From Pseudomonadota bacterium (lineage in GTDB: Bacteria; Desulfobacterota; Syntrophobacteria; Syntrophobacterales; Syntrophobacteraceae), in NCBI GenBank assembly GCA_023442755.1, contig JAEZXS010000234.1, positions 1-5,105 on the forward strand: a stretch of DNA of 5,105 nucleotides, read 5' to 3'. How positions within the stretch are numbered: position 1 is the first letter of the stretch; each line of letters opens with the position of its first letter. Shown piece by piece: positions 1 through 5,105 of this stretch. A program made the position numbers and the translations under genes. The notes under the pieces were generated by a model. It searched no databases. It had not been told where the DNA came from and saw nothing but the letters and a program-made list of their open reading frames with translations.

Positions 1-1723
<1,723 letters not shown>

Positions 1724-1821
1724 ATTCTCTCCTGCAAATAAAATTGTGATGAATGAAACAGCAGGCCGGATTTGTTTTCCTGCAAACGAGTCCCAATCAT
1801 CACTTTCCGCTGGTATGCCGC
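1724..1821 (-). promoter_or_regulatory. rpoB 5' leader downstream of the attenuator hairpin
   Basis: This stretch of about 100 nt lies between the rplL-rpoB hairpin and the rpoB start. It has no credible reading frame. The rpoB Shine-Dalgarno lies in the 9-nt sequence TTTGCAGGA at 1738-1730, and an exact second copy lies upstream at 1786-1778. The upstream copy is part of a small inverted repeat, GCAGG at 1783-1779 with CCTGC at 1765-1761 (5 bp, 13-nt loop). I see no clear sigma-70 promoter. Its role beyond carrying the ribosome-binding site is unknown; long rplL-rpoB spacers are usual in this operon. Confidence 0.5.
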
Positions 1822-1879
1822 AAAAAATCGAAAATCGGAAATCGGCCGGTCGAACCAGCACAGGCAGCCGATTTCCGAT
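1822..1879 (-). terminator. Terminator-like hairpin with U tract between rplL and rpoB (probable attenuator)
   Basis: On the minus strand ATCGGAAATCGGC (1879-1867) is followed after 20 nt by its exact complement GCCGATTTCCGAT (1846-1834). This gives a 13-bp perfect stem, then the T-rich run TTTCGATTTTTT (1833-1822). The shape is that of an intrinsic terminator reading toward rpoB, about 20 nt after the rplL stop. The U tract is interrupted by CGA and the loop is large, so partial termination is more likely than a full stop. In E. coli a partial terminator in the same spacer lowers rpoBC transcription relative to rplJL. The same role here is inferred from position and structure. Confidence 0.75.
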
Positions 1880-1900
1880 GTTATTGCAAGAATGGGGTGT

Positions 1901-2284
1901 TTACTTGATTTCTACAGTTGCACCAGCTTCCGTAAGCTGCTTGGCGATTGCTTCCGCCTCGGCTTTGGGGATGCCTTCCTTTACGGTTCCGGGGACTTTC
2001 TCCACCAGGTCTTTGGCTTCCTTAAGTCCGAGGTTGGTAATGGCGCGTACTTCTTTGATCACGTTTATCTTCTTGTCTCCGACACCGGTGATGACAACGG
2101 AGAACTCGGTTTGTTCCTCGGCCGGAGCGGCTTCAGCGCCACCCGCGCCGGGTGCAGCTGCGATGGCTACGGGAGCGGCAGCGCTCACGCCGAAACGCTC
2201 TTCGAGTTCTTTTACCAGCTCGCTCAGTTCGAGAACGGTCATTCCTTCAATGAATTTGACAACTTCTTCTTTCGTAACGGCCAT
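1901..2284 (-). CDS. rplL: 50S ribosomal protein L7/L12
   Basis: L7/L12 forms the flexible stalk dimers of the large subunit that recruit and stimulate EF-G, EF-Tu, IF2 and release factors; it attaches to the C-terminal helix of L10. The protein is 127 residues, normal for the family. Residues 1-32 are the helical dimerization domain (from MAVTKEEVVKFIEGMTVLEL). Residues 33-57 are the Ala/Gly/Pro-rich hinge. Residues 59-127 are the compact C-terminal domain, with the conserved EVRAITNLGLKEAKDLVE (78-95) and the ending GATVEIK. I chose the ATG at 2284 because GGAGG lies eight bases upstream (2297-2293). A GTG at 2299 would add five residues but overlaps that Shine-Dalgarno, so it is unlikely. 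The gene follows rplJ by 21 nt and ends in TAA. Identification is certain. Confidence 0.98.
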   Translation of the reverse strand: MAVTKEEVVKFIEGMTVLELSELVKELEERFGVSAAAPVAIAAAPGAGGAEAAPAEEQTEFSVVITGVGDKKINVIKEVRAITNLGLKEAKDLVEKVPGTVKEGIPKAEAEAIAKQLTEAGATVEIK

Positions 2285-2305
2285 GAAATAATCCTCCACA
2301 AGTCT

Positions 2306-2833
2306 CTAAGCGGCTTGTTCTTCTCTTTGGCGCTGGATAGCGGCCAGCACACCTACAAAAGCTCTTGGAACTCCACTGAGAACGGTGACGAAACTGGTGG
2401 GTACGGCATTGAGCGTTCCCAGAAGCTTTGCCAGCAGTTCTTCCCTGGGCGGCAGTTCAGCCAAAGCGGAAATCTGATCCGGGTTGAGCAGACGATTGCC
2501 AAGCGAACCGGCCTTGACCGTCAATTTTTCATTAGTTTTCATGAATTTCTTGATGATCTTGGCCGGGATTGCCGGGTCGCCGTACGCGATGGCAACGGCG
2601 CAGGTGCCCTTGAGCAAAGGCTCGAGCACCGCGGCGTCCGTCCCCTGTCCCGCGAGTCGCATCAGGGTATTCTTGATAACCTGAAATTCGACTTTTTCCG
2701 CAGCCAGGGAATCGCGCAATGTGGTGACTTCGGCTACCGTCAGTCCCTTGTAATCGGTCAGAATGGCCGCGCTGGCACGCCCCAGTTTGTCATGCAGCTC
2801 CGCGACAACCTGTCCTTTTTTGGATCGCTCCAA
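2306..2833 (-). CDS. rplJ: 50S ribosomal protein L10, probable TTG start
   Basis: L10 is the base of the L7/L12 stalk: its N-terminal domain binds 23S rRNA next to L11 and its long C-terminal helix binds L7/L12 dimers. In this operon the L10-L12 complex usually represses its own mRNA. From the TTG at 2833 the protein is 175 residues, a normal size. Recognisable parts are QVVAELHDKL (8-17), TDYKGLTVAEVTTLR (26-40), VIKNTL (52-57), KGTCAVAIAYGDP (75-87) and an Ala-rich C-terminal segment ending QRQREEQAA. The frame is open upstream to 2980, but that part crosses the structured leader and does not resemble L10. No ATG lies near the expected start. TTG has AAAGGAGG upstream (2852-2845), though the 11-nt spacing is long. 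An ATG at 2914 would give 197 residues but lacks a good Shine-Dalgarno. The stop is TAG. Family identity is certain; the start is less so. Confidence 0.95.
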   Translation of the reverse strand: MERSKKGQVVAELHDKLGRASAAILTDYKGLTVAEVTTLRDSLAAEKVEFQVIKNTLMRLAGQGTDAAVLEPLLKGTCAVAIAYGDPAIPAKIIKKFMKTNEKLTVKAGSLGNRLLNPDQISALAELPPREELLAKLLGTLNAVPTSFVTVLSGVPRAFVGVLAAIQRQREEQAA

Positions 2834-2852
2834 AGTGAGTCTTGCCTCCTTT
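2831..2852 (-). promoter_or_regulatory. rplJ: Ribosome-binding site and TTG start of rplJ
   Basis: AAAGGAGG (2852-2845) is a near-perfect match to the anti-Shine-Dalgarno. It is followed by 11 nt and then TTG GAG CGA TCC AAA, which begins the conserved part of L10. It is the only strong Shine-Dalgarno upstream of the conserved L10 coding region and therefore decides the start. A weak start codon with a strong site may make initiation sensitive to the upstream leader fold, but that is inference. Confidence 0.7.
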
Positions 2853-2927
2853 CGCTCTGCCGGTGTGCTTTCTACCGATCCCCCGTTCCCGCCAAAGGAA
2901 GCGAAGGATTTCATATCATGAGTCCGT

Positions 2928-3030
2928 ATGCCTGCTCTCAGGCATCTAGGCAGGTTTCCCGAACCAGGGAAATTAAACACCCGCTGCGTACCTGCGGTCT
3001 CTGATGACTGAAAACACCAAACGGCAGGTA
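2928..3030 (-). promoter_or_regulatory. Probable L10 autoregulatory mRNA leader (ribosomal protein leader)
   Basis: The 227-nt rplA-rplJ spacer contains a structured block. On the minus strand GCAGGT (2995-2990) pairs with ACCTGC (2955-2950), flanked by AGACC before and CTAGATG after. These flanks and the internal TTTAA resemble the L10-binding element known in many bacterial rplJ leaders (Rfam L10_leader family, from memory). Inside lies TTTCCC (2972-2967) with GGGAAA (2960-2955) and a 6-nt loop; it shares base 2955 with the outer stem. Just after comes the hairpin ATGCCTG-AGAG-CAGGCAT (2945-2928). Upstream, TACCTGC (3030-3024) could instead pair with GCAGGTA (2995-2989). The expected role is translational repression of rplJL by L10-L12. 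No convincing -35/-10 promoter was found. A covariance-model search would settle it. Confidence 0.72.
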
Positions 3031-3033
3031 ATT

Positions 3034-3047
3034 TGTTGGTGCCAACA
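3034..3047 (-). repeat. Short dyad in the rplA-rplJ spacer
   Basis: TGTTGG (3047-3042) and CCAACA (3039-3034) are exact inverted arms separated by two bases. As RNA this could fold into a five-pair hairpin with a GCAC loop. It follows directly on the palindrome over the rplA stop and precedes the L10 leader. It may be a small mRNA hairpin or chance; no function can be assigned. Confidence 0.4.
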
Positions 3048-3064
3048 TTAGGCCAAGGGCCTAA
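3048..3064 (-). repeat. Inverted repeat spanning the rplA stop codon
   Basis: TTAGGCC (3064-3058) and GGCCTAA (3054-3048) are exact inverted arms with a three-base loop, and the rplA TAG stop lies in the first arm. The stem is 7 bp with four G-C pairs, but no U tract follows, so it is not an intrinsic terminator. It could protect a processed 3' end or slow exonucleases between rplA and the rplJ leader. This role is inferred. Confidence 0.5.
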
Positions 3065-3765
3065 GCCATTATAGCCTTCACCGCCAGCGGATCGACCTGG
3101 ATGCCGGGGCCCATCGTCGTGGAAATGGCAATCCCCTTGAGATAGGTGCCCTTGGCGGCAACCGGTTTGATCCGGATGAGAGTGTCCATAAAAGCCGAGA
3201 TATTCTGGAGCAGCTTTTCCTCTCCAAAAGAAACCTTGCCCATGGGTGCATGGACGATTCCGGTCTTCTCGACACGGAAATCGACCTTACCGGCCTTGAT
3301 CTCTTTTACGACCTTTCCGAGATCGAAGGTAACGGTTCCGAGTTTTGCGTTGGGCATCAGACCGCGGGGACCGAGAACCTTACCGATCTTACCGACCGAG
3401 CCCATCATGTCGGGAGTGGCTACGGTCTTGTCGAATTCGAGCCATCCCTCGCGGATCTTTTCAATCATATCGTCGCCGCCGGCATAGTCCGCACCGGCGT
3501 CAAGGGCTTCCTTAACTTTCTCTCCCTTGGCAAAAACCAATACCCGTACAGGTTTACCCAGACCGTTAGGCAGAACGACCGTGCCACGGACCATCTGGTC
3601 TGCGTGGCGGGGGTCAACGCCCAAGCGAACAGCGATATCGAGCGTTTCGTCGAATTTCACGTAGGACGATCCGGCCGCCATCTGGACAGCTTCCTGGAAG
3701 GTATAACGTTTTGCAGGGTCGACTTTAGCGCGCGCGGCAGAATATTTTTTTCCATGCTTTGCCAT
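3061..3765 (-). CDS. rplA: 50S ribosomal protein L1
   Basis: L1 binds 23S rRNA at the L1 stalk, helps release deacylated tRNA from the E site, and in many bacteria represses its own rplKA mRNA. The protein has 234 residues, the same as E. coli L1. Domain I is built from about residues 1-67 and 160-234, and domain II from 68-159. The family signature IGKVLGPRGLMPNAKLGTV is at 127-145. The rRNA-contact segment YVKFDETLDIAVRLGVDPRH is at 35-54, and TTMGPG is at 216-221 near the C-terminus. The ATG at 3765 has GGAGAG five bases upstream (3776-3771) and gives MAKHGKKY, a typical L1 N-terminus. It follows rplK by 31 nt, as in nearly all bacteria. The stop is TAG, inside a small inverted repeat. Nothing is missing or unusual in the protein. 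Confidence 0.98.
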   Translation of the reverse strand: MAKHGKKYSAARAKVDPAKRYTFQEAVQMAAGSSYVKFDETLDIAVRLGVDPRHADQMVRGTVVLPNGLGKPVRVLVFAKGEKVKEALDAGADYAGGDDMIEKIREGWLEFDKTVATPDMMGSVGKIGKVLGPRGLMPNAKLGTVTFDLGKVVKEIKAGKVDFRVEKTGIVHAPMGKVSFGEEKLLQNISAFMDTLIRIKPVAAKGTYLKGIAISTTMGPGIQVDPLAVKAIMA

Positions 3766-3796
3766 TTTAACTCTCCAGAAACTCCCTTCCTCGTGA

Positions 3797-4219
3797 TTAT
3801 TCTATCTCTATTCCCATGCTTCGGGCTGTGCCGGAGATAGTAGCAACGGCGGCTTGCAGATCGCGCGCATTGAGGTCGGGCATTTTGAGCTTCGCAATTT
3901 CCTCGACCTGCGCTTTGCTGACCTTAGCCACCTTATTGCGGTTCGGTTCACTCGATCCCTTGGCTATCTGTGCGGCCTTTTTCAGAAGAATCGCGGCCGG
4001 AGGAGTCTTGGTGATGAACGTAAACGAGCGGTCGGAGTAAACGGTGATCACCACCGGGATAATCATTCCCTCCTGCCCCTGGGTTTTTGCATTGAACTGC
4101 TTGCAAAACTCCATGATGTTCACCCCGTGCTGACCAAGGGCGGGGCCGATGGGAGGAGACGGATTCGCCTGTCCGGCCGAAACCTGTAGTTTGATGTTGG
4201 TGACAACTTTTTTTGCCAT
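3797..4219 (-). CDS. rplK: 50S ribosomal protein L11
   Basis: L11 binds the GTPase-associated region of 23S rRNA with L10, is needed for RelA stringent signalling, and is part of the thiostrepton and micrococcin binding site. The protein has 140 residues (E. coli 142). The N-terminal domain carries PSPPIGPALGQHGVNI at 20-35, the proline-rich segment involved in thiopeptide binding, in its usual form. The linker has TKTPPAAILLKKAA (70-83). The C-terminal rRNA-binding domain includes KMPDLNA (112-118) and ends TARSMGIEIE. The ATG at 4219 begins MAKKVVTNIKLQV, as expected. The nearest good Shine-Dalgarno is AAGGAG at 4236-4231, with a rather long 11-nt spacing. The gene follows nusG by 34 nt and ends with TAA 31 nt before rplA. 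Confidence 0.98.
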   Translation of the reverse strand: MAKKVVTNIKLQVSAGQANPSPPIGPALGQHGVNIMEFCKQFNAKTQGQEGMIIPVVITVYSDRSFTFITKTPPAAILLKKAAQIAKGSSEPNRNKVAKVSKAQVEEIAKLKMPDLNARDLQAAVATISGTARSMGIEIE

Positions 4220-4246
4220 TCTCGAAAATACTCCTTAGCAATGCGG

Positions 4247-4258
4247 CCTAGCGCTAGG
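4247..4258 (-). repeat. Perfect 12-nt palindrome over the nusG stop, with two in-frame TAG codons
   Basis: CCTAGCGCTAGG is a perfect palindrome covering the nusG stop. Read in the nusG frame it gives ACC TAG CGC TAG, so a second in-frame stop lies one codon after the first. Its two CTAG tetranucleotides, a motif that is scarce in many bacteria, make it stand out. It has no loop, so an RNA hairpin would need to open its central pairs. It may be a backup stop, a weak structure or chance. Confidence 0.45.
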
Positions 4259-4787
4259 TGCGGTTGACCTGAACGAAATCGAGTTCCACCGGAGTAGACC
4301 GGCCGAATATGCTTACAAGAACCCTGACTTTGCCCTTGTCGGGGATCACTTCATCGATAGTGCCGTTAAAGTTGGCAAACGGCCCGTCAATGACGCGGAC
4401 CTCGTCTCCCTTCTCGAATTTGAATTTCGGTCGGGGCTTCTGCGCCCCTTCCTGCATCTGGGTGTTTATGGCTTCCGCCTCGGCATCCGAAAGGGGAATA
4501 GGCTTTTCCTGGCTGCCGATGAAGCCCGTCACCTTGGGGGTGTGACGGACGAGGTGCCAGGTATCGTCATTGAGTTCCATCTGGACAAGGATATAGCCGG
4601 GATAGAACTTTCTCGATGACGCCTTCCTCTGGCCCTTTACGAGTTCGATCACCTTCTCGGTCGGGACCAGCACCTGGCCGAAATAGTCGGTCTTGCCCTC
4701 GGCCTTGACCCGTTCTTCGAGAGCCGATTTCACTCGGTGTTCGAACCCCGAGTAAGTATGAACGATGTACCATTTCAAATTAGCCAC
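4254..4787 (-). CDS. nusG: Transcription termination/antitermination protein NusG
   Basis: NusG binds the RNA polymerase clamp, increases processivity, and through its KOW domain contacts Rho or ribosomal protein S10 (NusE), linking transcription to termination or translation. The protein has 177 residues (E. coli 181). The NGN domain covers about 1-100: it opens with KWYIVHTYSGFEHRVKSAL (5-23) and contains RKFYPGYILVQMEL (59-72) and HTPKVTGFIGS (82-92). A linker follows, then the KOW domain from about 124, with GDEVRVIDGPFANFNG at 127-142 and the ending VELDFVQVNRT. The length fits one NGN and one KOW domain, so this is the general housekeeping factor and not a RfaH-like or loading paralogue. 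The start is GTG at 4787 with AGGGG seven bases upstream (4799-4795); no better ATG exists. It follows secE by 40 nt, the standard arrangement. Confidence 0.98.
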   Translation of the reverse strand: MANLKWYIVHTYSGFEHRVKSALEERVKAEGKTDYFGQVLVPTEKVIELVKGQRKASSRKFYPGYILVQMELNDDTWHLVRHTPKVTGFIGSQEKPIPLSDAEAEAINTQMQEGAQKPRPKFKFEKGDEVRVIDGPFANFNGTIDEVIPDKGKVRVLVSIFGRSTPVELDFVQVNRT

Positions 4788-4827
4788 AAAACAACCCCTG
4801 CCCCCCGTGATTAAGGCGGAGGACCTG

Positions 4828-5105
4828 TCAGCCGATGAGCAAGCGGATCAGCCGACTTAAGAAAATATCGACAATTCCGAGAAAAACCGCCGAAAGGCCG
4901 ACGATGACCAGCACAACTGCGGTCGAACCAAGGGTTTCCTTACGGGAAGGCCAGACAACCTTGCGTAGTTCGTAGACAACCTCACGAAGGTACTGGCGAG
5001 CGGTTTCGACCCATGCCAACCGGCTTTCAGCGGTCTTTTTGACAGGCTTTTTCGCCGGTTCGGCTTTCCTGGGCTTGGCCGACTTCAGGCTTGCCGACTT
5101 GGGAG
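4828..5105 (-). CDS. secE: Preprotein translocase subunit SecE, 5' end outside window
   Basis: SecE clamps and stabilises the SecY channel of the Sec translocon in the inner membrane. The conserved part is the C-terminal 63 residues: an amphipathic helix with YLREVVYELRKVVWPSRKET, which includes the typical E-L-R-K-V-x-W-P-S motif, then a single hydrophobic membrane segment from about STAVVLVIVG to GIVDIFL. The frame continues upstream without a stop to the right edge, adding 28 visible residues rich in Lys, Ala and Pro (for example SAKPRKAEPAKKPVKK). A TTG at 5019 could start a 63-residue form of the size found in Gram-positive bacteria, but I see no good Shine-Dalgarno before it. I therefore treat the gene as running beyond 5105, with its true start unseen. 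Identity is certain; the N-terminus is not. The stop is TGA, 40 nt before nusG. Confidence 0.93.
   Translation of the reverse strand, partial: PKSASLKSAKPRKAEPAKKPVKKTAESRLAWVETARQYLREVVYELRKVVWPSRKETLGSTAVVLVIVGLSAVFLGIVDIFLSRLIRLLIG

Noticed and set aside
2298..2318. ACAAG/CTTGT inverted repeat around the rplJ stop
   Set aside because: It has only 5 bp with an 11-nt loop and no U tract; it is too weak to call.
2834..2980. Upstream in-frame extension of rplJ (49 codons from a GTG)
   Set aside because: It overlaps the L10 leader hairpins, does not resemble any L10 N-terminus, and would make the protein 224 residues instead of the usual 165-180.
1772..3004. Open plus-strand frame of 410 codons antisense to rplL and rplJ
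   Set aside because: It runs across two real genes and their spacers, including the hairpin and the L10 leader. I see no recognisable domain, and the minus-strand genes explain the sequence.
3001..3060. Possible sigma-70 promoter for rplJ
   Set aside because: TTGG-like hexamers occur, but none has a plausible -10 at 16-18 nt spacing; E. coli has a promoter in this area, but the sequence here does not support one.
3250..3840. Plus-strand frame of 196 codons across rplA and the end of rplK
   Set aside because: It is a shadow of rplA codon structure and has no recognisable product.

Overview
The window holds one bacterial operon segment, read entirely on the minus strand. Right to left in the given coordinates, the order is secE - nusG - rplK (L11) - rplA (L1) - rplJ (L10) - rplL (L7/L12) - rpoB. 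This is the classic conserved protein-export, elongation-factor, ribosomal-protein and RNA-polymerase cluster. secE is cut at the right edge (its 5' end is missing). rpoB is cut at the left edge after 574 codons, just past the rifampicin region. All five internal genes are intact and of normal family length. No mobile element, CRISPR array, tRNA, rRNA or phage gene is visible.

Organism: the gene order, the moderate-to-high GC content and the protein sequences (beta-subunit motifs close to proteobacterial ones, an L10 of 175 residues, a SecE with one membrane segment and a Lys/Ala/Pro-rich N-terminal extension) suggest a Gram-negative bacterium. My best guess is the Desulfobacterota (former Deltaproteobacteria), but this is an impression from the proteins and not a database result.

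Layout: 5105-4828 secE (partial); 4787-4254 nusG (GTG start); 4219-3797 rplK; 3765-3061 rplA; a 227-nt leader at 3060-2834; 2833-2306 rplJ (probable TTG start); 2284-1901 rplL; a 177-nt spacer at 1900-1724; 1723-1 rpoB (partial). The gaps secE/nusG (40 nt), nusG/rplK (34 nt), rplK/rplA (31 nt) and rplJ/rplL (21 nt) are short and fit co-transcription. The two long spacers both carry RNA structure. The one before rplJ looks like an L10 autoregulatory leader. The one before rpoB has a 13-bp perfect hairpin followed by a U-rich tract, which fits an attenuator that would lower polymerase expression relative to L7/L12.

How the genes work together: SecE is part of the SecYEG translocon. NusG binds RNA polymerase and couples it to Rho or to the ribosome. 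L11 and L1 form or border the GTPase-centre and L1 stalks. L10 and L7/L12 form the flexible stalk that recruits translation factors. RpoB is the beta subunit of RNA polymerase. The proteins are ordinary housekeeping components. The interest lies in the non-coding RNA signals and a few details at gene starts and ends; I see no sign of a new biological system.
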